Position numbers and translations under genes: made by a program. From Acrocarpospora macrocephala (GTDB lineage: Bacteria > Actinomycetota > Actinomycetes > Streptosporangiales > Streptosporangiaceae): 32,602 nt of DNA. This document shows positions 15,018 through 23,111 of this stretch, one piece after another. Every line of letters begins with the position of its first letter. Positions within the stretch are counted from its first letter, which is position 1. Below the pieces are notes generated by a model. It had not been told where the DNA came from. It was given only the letters and a program-made list of their open reading frames with translations, and ran no database searches. The stretch lies in NCBI RefSeq assembly GCF_009687865.1, contig NZ_BLAE01000100.1, positions 1-32,602 on the forward strand. The letters are read 5' to 3'.

Positions 15018-16277
15018 TCAGAGCCGGTTCACCGGGGCGAGACGGCCGATCACCCGGGCCATCGCGGCGACCACGTCCTGGTCATACTCGGCGCCACCGT
15101 CGAAGCGGAGCCGTTCCAGCGCGGCGGCGGCGCGATCCCGGTCGGTGGAACCGCTGACGAGATCATCGTAGGCGTTGGCGGCTTTGATGATCCTACTGGC
15201 CGCCGGCGGGTTCTTCTCCAGCCCGTCGCACTGCCGGCGGACGATCTCCGCCACCCGGCCGAGCACGCCGGTCTCCCTGATCACCTCGGCGCCCAGGGCG
15301 GCGATCCGGCGGGCCTGGTCGGCGTCGGTGAGCACGGTCGCGCCGCCCGGGATCGGGTCGCTCAGCGAGAGCTGGCCGATGTCGTGCATGAGCGCCGCGT
15401 ACTCCAGCTCCAGCAGTTCCGGCTCGGCCATGCCGAGCTCGCGGCCGACCGCCACGGCCAGGCGGCTGACCCGCCGCGAATGCCCCGGCTCGACGTAGCC
15501 GCCGACCTCGGTCACCCGGGCCAGCGCCCGGATCGTCTGCAAATAGGTGGCCCTGATCCCGGCGTACTTGCGGAAGGCGACCTGGGTGACCAGCAGCGGC
15601 GCGGCGAAGGCCAGCAGGGCGGTCATGTCCATGCTGTGCGAGGCCAGCGCCAGCAGGATGCCGGAGGCGGCCACGGCCGCGCCCAGCGGCGCCGCCATCC
15701 TGGTCTCGTCCCGTACGGCGACGCCGAACGCGGTGCGCACCTGCTCGGCCCTGAGCATCGAGGCGATGACCACGTCGGCGGCCAGCATCAGCCCGATCAG
15801 CACGGTCATCACGCCCAGCGGCGCCCACCAGCCCTGCCCCTGCTCCGGCCGCAGCACGTCGGCCAGCGGGCGGAACGCGAAGGCCAGCAGCGAGCCGGAG
15901 AACAGCCGCCGGGCGATCGCGTCCAGCCGGGGCGCGCGGCCGACCGCCAGGTGCGGCAGCCCGCCCGCGATCATGCCGACCGCCATCACCGCGACCACCT
16001 GCAGCGCCGAATGGGTGGCGGGCTCGCCGCCCACGTCCAGCAGCAGCGCGTAGCCGAGCGCGGCGGCGGTGCTGATCGGGGCCACCTCGCGGTTGCCCGG
16101 CATGGTCAGCCGGGCCAGCTCCCCGGCCGCGATCAGCGCGCCGAAGCCGATGGCCACCTGCGGGCCGACCAGGCCGATGGCGGCCGTGTGCGCGATCCCG
16201 GCGATGGTGAGCAGCCCGGCCGCGCAGATCAGCAGTAACTGCCCCGAGTCGAGCCCGTCCATGTTCCGGCTGGTCAT
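15018..16277 (-). CDS. Membrane protein with degenerate HD domain
   Basis: The first half is hydrophobic with several probable membrane helices (for example LLLICAAGLLTIAGIAHTAA and APLGVMTVLIGLMLAADVV). The second half resembles an HD hydrolase domain: HSRRVSRLAVAVGRELGM and YAALMHDIGQLSLSDP. The core HD pair is present, but the usual following Lys is Gln, and the GYP part seen in the upstream gene (HHEKYDGRGYP) has no counterpart. Catalytic activity on cyclic dinucleotides is therefore doubtful. The ATG at 16277 lies just after the stop of the upstream HD-GYP gene with GGAG eight bases before it; a GTG at 16283 overlapping that stop is the alternative. The pair is surely co-transcribed. Confidence 0.8.
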   Translation of the reverse strand: MTSRNMDGLDSGQLLLICAAGLLTIAGIAHTAAIGLVGPQVAIGFGALIAAGELARLTMPGNREVAPISTAAALGYALLLDVGGEPATHSALQVVAVMAVGMIAGGLPHLAVGRAPRLDAIARRLFSGSLLAFAFRPLADVLRPEQGQGWWAPLGVMTVLIGLMLAADVVIASMLRAEQVRTAFGVAVRDETRMAAPLGAAVAASGILLALASHSMDMTALLAFAAPLLVTQVAFRKYAGIRATYLQTIRALARVTEVGGYVEPGHSRRVSRLAVAVGRELGMAEPELLELEYAALMHDIGQLSLSDPIPGGATVLTDADQARRIAALGAEVIRETGVLGRVAEIVRRQCDGLEKNPPAASRIIKAANAYDDLVSGSTDRDRAAAALERLRFDGGAEYDQDVVAAMARVIGRLAPVNRL

Positions 16278-16279
16278 CG

Positions 16280-17629
16280 TCACCGCTCCGACACCACCTG
16301 GATCGGCGTCGTCGGGTCGTCGTGATCCTTCGCGGCCATCTCCGGCACCGGTTCCGCGGGTTCCGGCATGGTACGCGGCTGCCAGCCGACCCGGTCCAGC
16401 GCCCGGATGAACGCGCTGACCATGACCGGATCGAACTGCGTGCCCGCGTTCTTGCGCAGCTCGCCGATCGCGTCGGTGATCGGCTTGGCCTTGCGGTAGG
16501 AGCGGTCGGAGGTCATCGAGTCGAACGCGTCGGCCACCGCGATGATCCGGGCGAACTCCGGGATCTCGGCCCCGGCCAGGCCCATCGGGTAGCCGCGCCC
16601 GTCGTACTTCTCGTGGTGGTGCATGATCCCGGCGAACGCCTCGTCCAGGAAGTCGATGCCGCGCACGATCTCCAGGCCGCGCATCGGGTGCAGCTGGATG
16701 GCGGCGAACTCCTCCTCGGTGAGCACGCCGTCCTTCTGTAACACCTTGGTGGGCACGCCGAGCTTGCCGACATCGTGCAGCATGCCCGCATACCGGATGG
16801 CGTTGAGGCGCTCGGTGCCCATCCGGATCTCCTCGGCGATCATCGAGGAGGCCAGCGACACCCGGGTGCAGTGGCCCCGGGTGTAGTAGTCCTTGGTCTC
16901 CACGGCCTGGCAGAGGGCGGCGATCGTCGCCTCGTACGAGCGCTGCTGGGCGTGGTACTGCCCGAACGCCCAGCGGGCCACGAACAGCGGCAGCAGCACC
17001 AGCACCGCCGAGATCGACTGCACGGTGGCCCACAGCCCGGCGATCAGCAGCCCGAACGTCGCATACCCGCAGTACGAGACGAGGAACTGCACCATGTTCC
17101 GGACCGGGACCTGCCGCTTGCCCACCCCTTCGGCCAGCGCCAGGATCAACGCGGTCAGCAGGAAGTTGATCGCCACGAAGACGCCGGTGGCCGCCCCGTA
17201 CGGCAGGATGATCTCCGGGAAGTCGGTCTTCTGCGGCAGCCCGACCGTGCCGCCCGCCCAGTTGTAGGCCAGCCCCGCCGCATACCCGCAGACCGCGAAC
17301 TGGGCGCCGTTGAACAGGCGTTTCACCATCGGCAGGCCAGGCCGCACGCTGAGCACCGCGGTGGCCGCGACCAGCGCCGCGCCCTGCGGCCCGACCAGCA
17401 CGACCGCGGCCAGCGCGGCGGAGTAGCTGACCGACACCGCCGCCTGCCGCACGCTCAGCAGGGTGGGGACGGACTCGCACACCAGGAACAGCAGCGCGAG
17501 CACGAGCAGCGTCGACCACTCCAGGCGGTCGTAAGCCAGCGCGCTGCGGGCGAGCAGCACTCCGGCGGCCCCGATGAGAACGACGAAGTAGACCTTGGCA
17601 GGCCACGGTAGTTCCCGCAATGCGGCCAT
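16280..17629 (-). CDS. Membrane HD-GYP domain protein, probable cyclic dinucleotide phosphodiesterase
   Basis: The protein has 449 residues. The N-terminal half, to about residue 235, is a multi-helix membrane domain (VYFVVLIGAAGVLLA, LLVLALLFLVCESVPTLL and further helices). The C-terminal half is a complete HD-GYP domain: GHCTRVSLASSMIAEEIRM, AGMLHDVGKLGVPTKVL, LHPMRGLEIVRG, MHHHEKYDGRGYPMGLAG and VADAFDSMTSDRSYRKAK. Such domains usually hydrolyse cyclic di-GMP or relatives, and all the metal-binding His/Asp are visible. The ATG at 17629 begins just before the first helix. The gene is first in a two-gene operon with the degenerate HD paralogue. Confidence 0.9.
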   Translation of the reverse strand: MAALRELPWPAKVYFVVLIGAAGVLLARSALAYDRLEWSTLLVLALLFLVCESVPTLLSVRQAAVSVSYSAALAAVVLVGPQGAALVAATAVLSVRPGLPMVKRLFNGAQFAVCGYAAGLAYNWAGGTVGLPQKTDFPEIILPYGAATGVFVAINFLLTALILALAEGVGKRQVPVRNMVQFLVSYCGYATFGLLIAGLWATVQSISAVLVLLPLFVARWAFGQYHAQQRSYEATIAALCQAVETKDYYTRGHCTRVSLASSMIAEEIRMGTERLNAIRYAGMLHDVGKLGVPTKVLQKDGVLTEEEFAAIQLHPMRGLEIVRGIDFLDEAFAGIMHHHEKYDGRGYPMGLAGAEIPEFARIIAVADAFDSMTSDRSYRKAKPITDAIGELRKNAGTQFDPVMVSAFIRALDRVGWQPRTMPEPAEPVPEMAAKDHDDPTTPIQVVSER

Positions 17630-17778
17630 CCCTCACGAAGGCGCGTGCTCAGGTCCAGGAGATTCCCGGGTGCGCTGTTGACATGCGCTGCCTCCACTCG
17701 ATTCGCCACTCAGGCTACAGAAATCAACGTGCCTGGTCAGGGATGTCGGCGAACCGCCGCCAAAACGTAATCAAGCAA

Positions 17779-18690
17779 TCACGTTGCGTGGTTGCGTGCC
17801 CATTCCACGGTGATCTTCAGGCCGGTGGGCAGGTCGGTTCTGGGCTGCCAGCCGAGGCCGTCCCGGGCCGGGCCCGGGTCCACGGCCATGGCCGGGAGGT
17901 CGCCGAGGCGGGCCGGGGCCAAGCCCGGCAGGTCGGGCGCTCCGGCGGCGGCGGCGATCAGGGTGTGCAGGTCGCGGTCGGTGGTCTGCAGGCCGGTGCC
18001 CAGGTTGAAGCGCCGCCCGTCGCCGCGCGGGGCACAGGCGCGGGCGAAGCCGTCCACCACGTCCTCGACGAAGACGTAGTCGCGGGTCTGGGTGCCCGCG
18101 CCGAACAGCACGGTGGGGCGCCCGGCCAGGAGCGCGTCGGTGAAGATGGCCACGACGCCGGCCTCGCCGTCGGGGGACTGGCGGGGGCCGTAGACGTTGG
18201 AGAGCACGAGCGTGGTGTATTCAAGCCCGTAGAGCGCGCGGTAGGACGACAGGTACGTCTCCGCGCTCAGCTTGCTGGCCGCGTAAGGGGAACGAGGGTC
18301 GGGGACGGCGTCGCCGGGGACGGGGATCGTCGCGGGCTTGCCGTACACGGCGACAGAAGAGGCGAAGACGACTTTGCGGGCGCCTGCCCGGCGGGCGGCC
18401 TCCAGGACGTTGACCGTGCCCTGGACGTTGACCTGGGCGTCGAGGACGGGGTCGGCGACGCTTCGCCGTACGGAGATCTGGGCGGCCAGGTGGCAGACCA
18501 CCTCGGCGCCTTTCGCGGCCTCGGCCAGCGCGGGATCGCGCACGTCCAGCACGTGCAGCGGCGCGCCCGGATTGCGGTGGGAACCCGTGGACAGATCGTC
18601 CACGACGACCACGTCATGGCCGTCGGCGAGCAGCCGGTCGACCAGCGTCGAACCGATGAACCCCGCGCCCCCGGTGACCAGTATCCGCAT
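17779..18690 (-). CDS. NAD-dependent epimerase/dehydratase, UDP-glucose 4-epimerase-like
   Basis: This is a 303-residue extended short-chain dehydrogenase. The Rossmann motif MRILVTGGAGFIGSTLVDRL binds NAD. VVDDLSTG, VCHLAAQISVRRSV, VFASSVAVYG and the catalytic SPYAASKLSAE (Tyr-x3-Lys) follow, with NVYGPRQSP and RDYVFVEDVVDG as in GalE-type sugar nucleotide epimerases. The exact substrate cannot be told from sequence. ATG 18690 is favoured over GTG 18696 because AGGA lies nine bases before it. The gene stands between rsrA and the HD operon, with about 30 bases to rsrA, so read-through from sigR-rsrA is possible. Confidence 0.9.
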   Translation of the reverse strand: MRILVTGGAGFIGSTLVDRLLADGHDVVVVDDLSTGSHRNPGAPLHVLDVRDPALAEAAKGAEVVCHLAAQISVRRSVADPVLDAQVNVQGTVNVLEAARRAGARKVVFASSVAVYGKPATIPVPGDAVPDPRSPYAASKLSAETYLSSYRALYGLEYTTLVLSNVYGPRQSPDGEAGVVAIFTDALLAGRPTVLFGAGTQTRDYVFVEDVVDGFARACAPRGDGRRFNLGTGLQTTDRDLHTLIAAAAGAPDLPGLAPARLGDLPAMAVDPGPARDGLGWQPRTDLPTGLKITVEWARNHAT

Positions 18691-18720
18691 GGACACCGAT
18701 CCTAGGTCACTTCCGAAAGG

Positions 18721-18987
18721 TCACTCGACCAGTTCGGCGCGGACCTCGTCGATCCTGGTGCGGATCTTGGCCCGGAGATCGTCCGGGACCGGATCGCAGC
18801 CGCAGTGTTTGGCGACCAGCTGCTTCACGGCCTTGTCCAGGCCGTATTCCCGCAGGCACGGGCTGCATTCGTCGAGATGTTGCCGGATGTCGGCGCACCC
18901 GGCCTCGTCCAGCTCTCCGTCGAGGTAGCTGTACACCCGGTCCAGCACGTCACCGCAGTCCGTGTCGTGGTGGTCACCACAGCTCAT
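18721..18987 (-). CDS. rsrA: Zinc-binding redox-sensing anti-sigma factor RsrA
   Basis: RsrA binds and inhibits SigR under reducing conditions and releases it when its zinc-site thiols are oxidised. The 88-residue protein has the ZAS motif His37-x3-Cys41-x2-Cys44 (HLDECSPC) and Cys11. The numbering is the same as that of the zinc ligands in the Streptomyces coelicolor protein. Two further Cys lie near residue 62 (KHCGC). Its ATG overlaps the sigR stop codon as ATGA, which implies translational coupling and near-equal production of the pair. Confidence 0.95.
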   Translation of the reverse strand: MSCGDHHDTDCGDVLDRVYSYLDGELDEAGCADIRQHLDECSPCLREYGLDKAVKQLVAKHCGCDPVPDDLRAKIRTRIDEVRAELVE

Positions 18988-19670
18988 GCCTCGTCCTCCG
19001 ATCGCACAAGCCCGCGCTCTCGCGCGTAATCCTCCAGTTGCGCCCGCAGTTGCCTGCGGCCGCGGTGCAGACGCGACATCACGGTCCCGATGGGGGTGCC
19101 CATGATGTCGGCGATCTCCTTGTAGGGAAAGCCCTCTACATCAGCCAGATATACCGCGATACGGAACTCTTCCGGCAGCGCCGCCAAGGCGTCCTTGACG
19201 TCACTGTCGGGCAGGTGTTCGAGCGCCTCGATCTCGGCCGACTTGAGCCCGCTGGAGGTGTGGGACTCGGCCCGCGCGAGCTGCCAGTCCTCGATCTCCT
19301 CGGTCCCGGCCTGCTTGGGCTCCCGCTGCTTCTTGCGGTAACTGTTGATGAAGGTGTTCGTCAGGATTCGATAAAGCCAGGCCTTGAGGTTCGTGCCCAC
19401 CTGGAACTGGTGGAACGAGCCGAAGGCCTTCGCGAAGGTCTCCTGCAGGAGGTCCTCCGCGTCGGCGGGGTTACGGGTCATCCGGAGCGCGGCGGAATAG
19501 AGCTGGTCCAAGTACGGCATGACATCCCGCTCGAACCGCTCACTGCGCTGCTCCAGAGTCTCCTCGGCTGTCTTGGAGACCGGACCCACCCCCTCAAGGA
19601 CACCGTTCGCACCCGAGAATACCGGCACGACATCGGCAGCCTGGAAAGGCCTCACCAGCAACGCGTTCAT
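18984..19670 (-). CDS. sigR: ECF sigma factor SigR (thiol-oxidative stress), long form
   Basis: SigR directs transcription of thiol homeostasis genes. Sigma region 2 ([20 protein letters not shown], then [20 protein letters not shown] and [20 protein letters not shown]) and region 4 ([20 protein letters not shown], then [19 protein letters not shown]) are complete. Two starts seem real. ATG 19670 lies directly behind an autoregulatory SigR-type promoter and gives 228 residues. GTG 19589 ([10 protein letters not shown]) corresponds to the start of the standard short SigR and gives 201 residues. The 27-residue N-terminal extension would parallel the unstable long sigma-R' isoform known in S. 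coelicolor, where the extension is longer. The gene overlaps rsrA by four bases. Confidence 0.95.
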   Translation of the reverse strand: MNALLVRPFQAADVVPVFSGANGVLEGVGPVSKTAEETLEQRSERFERDVMPYLDQLYSAALRMTRNPADAEDLLQETFAKAFGSFHQFQVGTNLKAWLYRILTNTFINSYRKKQREPKQAGTEEIEDWQLARAESHTSSGLKSAEIEALEHLPDSDVKDALAALPEEFRIAVYLADVEGFPYKEIADIMGTPIGTVMSRLHRGRRQLRAQLEDYARERGLVRSEDEA

Positions 19671-19680
19671 GCCCCTTTGC

Positions 19681-19706
19681 AACAGGGCACGCGTAGAGTC
19701 TGTTCC
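19681..19706 (-). promoter_or_regulatory. SigR-type autoregulatory promoter
   Basis: On the minus strand GGAAC (19706-19702) is followed after exactly 18 bases by GTT (19683-19681). This fits the known SigR/SigH consensus GGAAY-N18-19-GTT. The expected transcription start is near 19672-19676, only a few bases before the ATG at 19670. Oxidative induction would therefore produce the long SigR form from an almost leaderless mRNA. Confidence 0.75.
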
Positions 19707-19789
19707 CGTGGAAAGGTACGGGTGGCCAACTTCGGGGAAAAAGCTACGTACCGGCTGGTAGCCCGGAACCCAACGTCCAGGAGCCTAGC

Positions 19790-20530
19790 GTGCTGCCCAT
19801 TCCGGCCACCGAACTGAACGGCACGGGAACCCTCGGGCCGTACTGGACCTTTTACCACGCGGTCGTCGCCGAGCAGCTGCGGCGCTGGCTGCCGGACCGG
19901 CCTTCGCTCCTGCTCGATCTGTCCGGGGGCCGCGGCCGCTGGCCGGCCCAGGCGGCGCGGGCCGGGCATCGGGTGGTGGAGCTGGTGGACTTCCGCAGGA
20001 ACGGCGAGCCCTGGCTGCGCGAGGCCGACGATCTGATCCACAAGGTGCGGGCCGACGATCTGGGGTTCCTGCCGGACGCCTCGGTGGACGCCGTGGTCGC
20101 CGAGGAGCGCGCGCTGTCGATGGACATCATGGCCGAGTCGGCGCTGGCCGACGTGGCCCGGGTGCTCAAGCCGGGCGGCCGGGCGCTGGTCTGCGTGGAC
20201 TCGCTGGTGCTGGGCATGGCGATCCTGGCCGAGCAGAACTACTGGGCGCACCTGTGCCAGACCGGCGAGGTCATGCTGGTGCCGTGGCCCGACGGCAGCA
20301 TCACCCGCTGCTTCACCAGCCTGCAACTGCGCGAGGTGCTCGACGACGCGGGCCTGGAGGTGGAGTGGATCCGGCCGCGCACGGTGCTGTCGCCGTCCAC
20401 GGTCGACCACGTCCTCGGCGCCGACGGCCGCTCCCTGTCTTGGCTGGTACGCACCGAGCTGGACGCCCATCCCGACGACGACGACACGGTCGGCATCCAT
20501 CTGGTGGCGAGCGCGCGAAAACCCGACTAG
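19790..20530 (+). CDS. Class I SAM-dependent methyltransferase
   Basis: The protein has 246 residues with a type-11-like methyltransferase core: the SAM loop LLLDLSGGRGRWPAQAARAG, an acidic strand-2 end (VVELVDF), ASVDAVVAEERALSMDIM, and VARVLKPGGRALVCVDSLVL as the post-motif. The substrate is unknown. GTG at 19790 has AGGAG six bases upstream. It is divergent from sigR and convergent with the DksA/TraR-like gene, with which it shares a CTAG stop palindrome. Its position between sigR and the zinc-finger gene suggests a conserved housekeeping neighbourhood but does not reveal its role. Confidence 0.85.
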   Translation: MLPIPATELNGTGTLGPYWTFYHAVVAEQLRRWLPDRPSLLLDLSGGRGRWPAQAARAGHRVVELVDFRRNGEPWLREADDLIHKVRADDLGFLPDASVDAVVAEERALSMDIMAESALADVARVLKPGGRALVCVDSLVLGMAILAEQNYWAHLCQTGEVMLVPWPDGSITRCFTSLQLREVLDDAGLEVEWIRPRTVLSPSTVDHVLGADGRSLSWLVRTELDAHPDDDDTVGIHLVASARKPD

Positions 20531-20859
20531 CGGCGGCGCTCCACCCGGGACTGGCACTGCACGCACCGGGCGGCTTCAGGGCGCGCCTCCAGGCGGCCCT
20601 CCGGGACGATCTTGCCGCAGTCCACGCAGCGGCCGTAGCCGCCCTCGTCCAGGCGTTTCAACGCGGCCAGCACGGCCGTGCGCTGCCGGGTGGCGACGTC
20701 GATCATCGCCCGGGTGCGGTCCGCGTCGGTCAGATCGGAGCCCGCGTCGGCGGCCGACCGCTCCCGCACCGAGACCGGGTCTCCGGTGAGCACCCCGATC
20801 GAGCGGTCCAGTTCTTCGAGCATGCTCTCCAGGCGCATACGCGCGGTCGCGTCGTCCAC
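20527..20859 (-). CDS. DksA/TraR-type C4 zinc finger protein
   Basis: The 110-residue protein has an N-terminal helical region (DDATARMRLESMLEELDRSI and following) and the C-terminal four-Cys zinc finger CVDCGKIVPEGRLEARP then CVQC. RLDEGGYGRCVDCG precedes it, as in the DksA/TraR family. Family members bind RNA polymerase in its secondary channel; DksA of proteobacteria works with ppGpp, while the actinobacterial versions are poorly studied. GTG at 20859 is preferred over the longer frame from 20931 because GGAGG lies nine bases before it and the upstream residues are unconserved. The mRNA leader contains strong hairpins. Confidence 0.85.
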   Translation of the reverse strand: MDDATARMRLESMLEELDRSIGVLTGDPVSVRERSAADAGSDLTDADRTRAMIDVATRQRTAVLAALKRLDEGGYGRCVDCGKIVPEGRLEARPEAARCVQCQSRVERRR

Positions 20860-20882
20860 GAATCCGCACCTCCGGGAAAATG

Positions 20883-20922
20883 GGGGGAAACCCCCGCCGG
20901 AGATATCCCCCGGTCTCCCGGC
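20883..20922 (-). promoter_or_regulatory. Two hairpins in the leader of the DksA/TraR-like gene
   Basis: GGGGG-AAA-CCCCC (20883-20895) forms a very tight five-base-pair hairpin. Next to it GCCGGAGA (20896-20903) pairs with TCTCCCGGC (20914-20922) with one bulged base. Both lie 24-63 bases upstream of the GTG start, just before its GGAGG. They may affect transcription or translation of the gene; no known riboswitch is recognised. Confidence 0.35.
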
Positions 20923-20956
20923 AAGGGCCATTTGTTACATGCTTTCCTCACCGGAT

Positions 20957-20988
20957 GCCCACTTGGCGCTGTTCTTACACCAGTGGGC
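20957..20988 (-). terminator. Hairpin after the SRAP gene
   Basis: GCCCACT (20957-20963) pairs with AGTGGGC (20982-20988), and a further GG/CC pair lies inside after a bulge. It begins two bases beyond the SRAP stop codon on the minus strand. No T-run follows, so it would be a hairpin-only terminator. Confidence 0.5.
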
Positions 20989-20990
20989 GG

Positions 20991-21707
20991 TTAGAAGAGC
21001 GGGCTGGGGTCCCCAGTGTCCTGAAGTGGGTGGATAAGTTCCGGGCCGTTGTTCCGGACGTTATTGACCGCCATTGACACGGGCTCCGCGACCAGCCCAG
21101 CGGCACTGGCCGGAACCAGGAGTTCAGAGGCGTCCGTAATGCGCGGGTCGAGCCAATCTGTCCAGTGGTCTTTTTCAATGCACATCGGAGTGCGGTCGTG
21201 AATCTCGCCCAGGTGGTCCGCGGCGGCTGTGGTGATCACCGTGCAGGTGCAGAGCCACTCGCCTTCGGGGTCCTTCCAGAATTCGTACAGGCCGGCCATG
21301 GCCAGCACGCCGCCGTCGGCCGGGTGAATGAAGTAGGGCTGCTTCTTCTTGTCCGGGGTCGGCATCCACTCGAAATAGCCGTCGGCCGGGAGCAGGCAGC
21401 GCCGGGACGCGAACGCCTTGCGGAAGGCGGGCTTGTCGGCCAGCGTCTCCATCCTGGCGTTGATCAGGCGGGAGCCGATCGACGGGTCCTTGGCCCAGCT
21501 GGGGACCAGGCCCCAGCGGATCACGCGCAGTTGCCGTACCGGCTGGGTGGCGCCCTCGACTTTGGGGACCCGGCTCATGACCGCGTATACGTCCTTGGTG
21601 GGGGCCACGTTGTAGTCGGGCTCGATCTCCTCCTCCGAGTCGAGCTCGATCTCGAACTCCTCCAGCAGATCATGCCGGTTGCGCGCCGACGCATATCTTC
21701 CGCACAT
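20991..21707 (-). CDS. SOS response-associated (SRAP/HMCES-like) peptidase family protein
   Basis: SRAP proteins form a thiazolidine crosslink with abasic sites in single-stranded DNA through Cys2, exposed after Met removal. The 238-residue protein starts MCGRYASARNRHDLL, fixing the start at ATG 21707. It has YNVAPTKDVYAVM, LRVIRWGLVPSWAKDP, INARMETLADKPAF, RRCLLPADGYFEW with the catalytic Glu, and GEIHDRTPM with the catalytic His. There is no Shine-Dalgarno sequence: the ATG follows one base after the end of a 92-bp repeated hairpin element. A longer GTG start within that element would bury Cys2 and is unlikely to be functional. Confidence 0.94.
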   Translation of the reverse strand: MCGRYASARNRHDLLEEFEIELDSEEEIEPDYNVAPTKDVYAVMSRVPKVEGATQPVRQLRVIRWGLVPSWAKDPSIGSRLINARMETLADKPAFRKAFASRRCLLPADGYFEWMPTPDKKKQPYFIHPADGGVLAMAGLYEFWKDPEGEWLCTCTVITTAAADHLGEIHDRTPMCIEKDHWTDWLDPRITDASELLVPASAAGLVAEPVSMAVNNVRNNGPELIHPLQDTGDPSPLF

Positions 21708-21708
21708 A

Positions 21709-21800
21709 TCAACGAGAAACCCGTCCCCATAGACAACCGCATAGCCACCGACCAGGCTACTCACCGCCGCGGTTGGCCAGGATCACGCCTTTCTCATTGA
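21709..21800 (-). repeat. Imperfect repeat element, copy 1 (structured, about 92 bp)
   Basis: The element is bounded by TCAACGAGAAA (21709-21719) and TTTCTCATTGA (21790-21800), which pair when read as minus-strand RNA (one G-U). An inner stem joins CAACCGC (21734-21740) and GCGGTTG (21769-21775). About 79 of 90 aligned positions match copy 2 at 25032-25121, with two one-base gaps. The element occupies nearly the whole leader of the SRAP gene, ending one base from its ATG. TTGA at its other edge could serve the aroA -35. Its nature (structured RNA or small mobile repeat) is not known. Confidence 0.8.
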
Positions 21801-21821
21801 GCTCACAGCCTGCCCCACCGA

Positions 21822-21827
21822 TAGGCT
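21822..21827 (+). promoter_or_regulatory. -10 box TAGGCT for aroA
   Basis: TAGGCT ends six bases before the aroA ATG. TTGAGC (21797-21802) lies 19 bases upstream as a possible -35, partly inside the repeat element. There is no Shine-Dalgarno sequence, so aroA is probably leaderless. Confidence 0.42.
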
Positions 21828-21833
21828 GGACGC

Positions 21834-23111
21834 ATGTCCGCTCCCTTGTGGCCCGCGCCGACGGCCGCCGAGCCCGTCACCGCGACCGTCCGCCTGCCCG
21901 GCTCGAAGTCGGTGACCAACCGCGCGCTGCTCCTGGCCGCGCTCGCCGACGGCCCGGGTTGGGTGCGGCTCGCGCTGCGCAGCCGGGACGCCGACCTGAT
22001 GACCGCCGCGCTGACCACGCTCGGCGCCCGCATGACCGCCTCCAACGAGACCGCGGAAAGCGCCGACTGGGCCTTCACCCCCGGCCCGCTCACCGGCGGC
22101 GGCCACATCGAGGTCGGCCTGGCCGGCACCGTGATGCGCTTCGTCCCCCCGGTGGCCGCGCTGGCCGACGGCGAGGTCTCCTTCGACGGCGACCCGGCCG
22201 CCCGCAAACGCCCGATGGGCACCATCCTGTCCGCGCTGCGCACCCTGGGCGCCCAGGTCAGCGCCGACACCCTGCCGTTCACCATCCGCGGCCCGCTGAC
22301 CGGCGGCGAGGTCTCCCTGGACGCCTCCGGTTCCTCCCAGTTCGTCTCGGGTCTGCTGCTGGCCGCCGCCCGGTTCGAGAAGGGCGTGACCGTCCGGCAC
22401 GTCGGCCCGCCGGTGCCCTCGATGCCGCACATCGAGATGACCGTCCAGATGCTGCGCGCCCGCGGCGTCGAGGTGGACGACAGCGAGCGCGACCTCTGGC
22501 GGGTGGCCCCGGGCCCGATCGCGGCCACCGACTTCACCGTCGAACCCGACCTGTCCAACGCGGCCCCCTTCTTCGCCGCCGCGATGGCCACCGGCGGCGC
22601 GGTCACCGTGCCGGACTGGCCGGCGGAGACCACCCAGCCCGGCGACCACCTGCGCCATCTCCTCGCCGGCATGGGCGCCCAGGTGACCCGGGTGCCCGGC
22701 GGCCTCGAAGTGCGCGGCACCGGCACGATCACCGGCCTCGACGCCGACCTGCGCGAGGCCTCCGAGCTGGCGCCCACGCTGGCGGCCCTGGCGGCGCTGG
22801 CCGTCTCGCCCACCCGGCTGCGCGGCATCGGGCACATCCGCGGCCACGAGACCGACCGCCTGGCCGCGCTGGTCACCGAGATCAACCGCCTCGGCGGCGA
22901 CGCCAACGAGACCGAGGACGGCCTGGAGATCCGCCCGCGCGCGCTCACCGGCGGCGTCTTCCACTCCTACGAGGACCACCGCATGGCCACCGCCGGCGCG
23001 GTGCTCGGCCTGGTCGTGCCCGGAGTCCAGGTGGAGGACATCGCCACCACGCGCAAGACCCTCCCGGACTTCACCCGGATGTGGGCGCACATGCTGGGGG
23101 ACATGTCCTGA
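21834..23111 (+). CDS. aroA: 3-phosphoshikimate 1-carboxyvinyltransferase (EPSP synthase)
   Basis: AroA condenses shikimate-3-phosphate with phosphoenolpyruvate in the shikimate pathway. The 425-residue protein shows [20 protein letters not shown] near the N-terminus, the [16 protein letters not shown] loop (position of the PEP/glyphosate site), [53 protein letters not shown] and [13 protein letters not shown]. All are typical and intact. The ATG at 21834 has a -10 box directly before it. The downstream rsgA appears to start with CTG overlapping the aroA stop, so the two form an operon, as in several other actinobacteria. Confidence 0.96.
   Translation: MSAPLWPAPTAAEPVTATVRLPGSKSVTNRALLLAALADGPGWVRLALRSRDADLMTAALTTLGARMTASNETAESADWAFTPGPLTGGGHIEVGLAGTVMRFVPPVAALADGEVSFDGDPAARKRPMGTILSALRTLGAQVSADTLPFTIRGPLTGGEVSLDASGSSQFVSGLLLAAARFEKGVTVRHVGPPVPSMPHIEMTVQMLRARGVEVDDSERDLWRVAPGPIAATDFTVEPDLSNAAPFFAAAMATGGAVTVPDWPAETTQPGDHLRHLLAGMGAQVTRVPGGLEVRGTGTITGLDADLREASELAPTLAALAALAVSPTRLRGIGHIRGHETDRLAALVTEINRLGGDANETEDGLEIRPRALTGGVFHSYEDHRMATAGAVLGLVVPGVQVEDIATTRKTLPDFTRMWAHMLGDMS

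Noticed and set aside
16284-17636. 5' extension of the degenerate HD frame up to 17636
   Set aside because: It is out-of-frame reading through the HD-GYP gene (Arg/Ala/Gly-rich). The real start lies at 16277 or 16283 next to the upstream stop.
21773-23107. Extension of the rsgA frame through aroA
   Set aside because: The translation of this part is Arg/His/Pro-rich and overlaps the intact aroA frame. RsgA similarity starts only after 23108.
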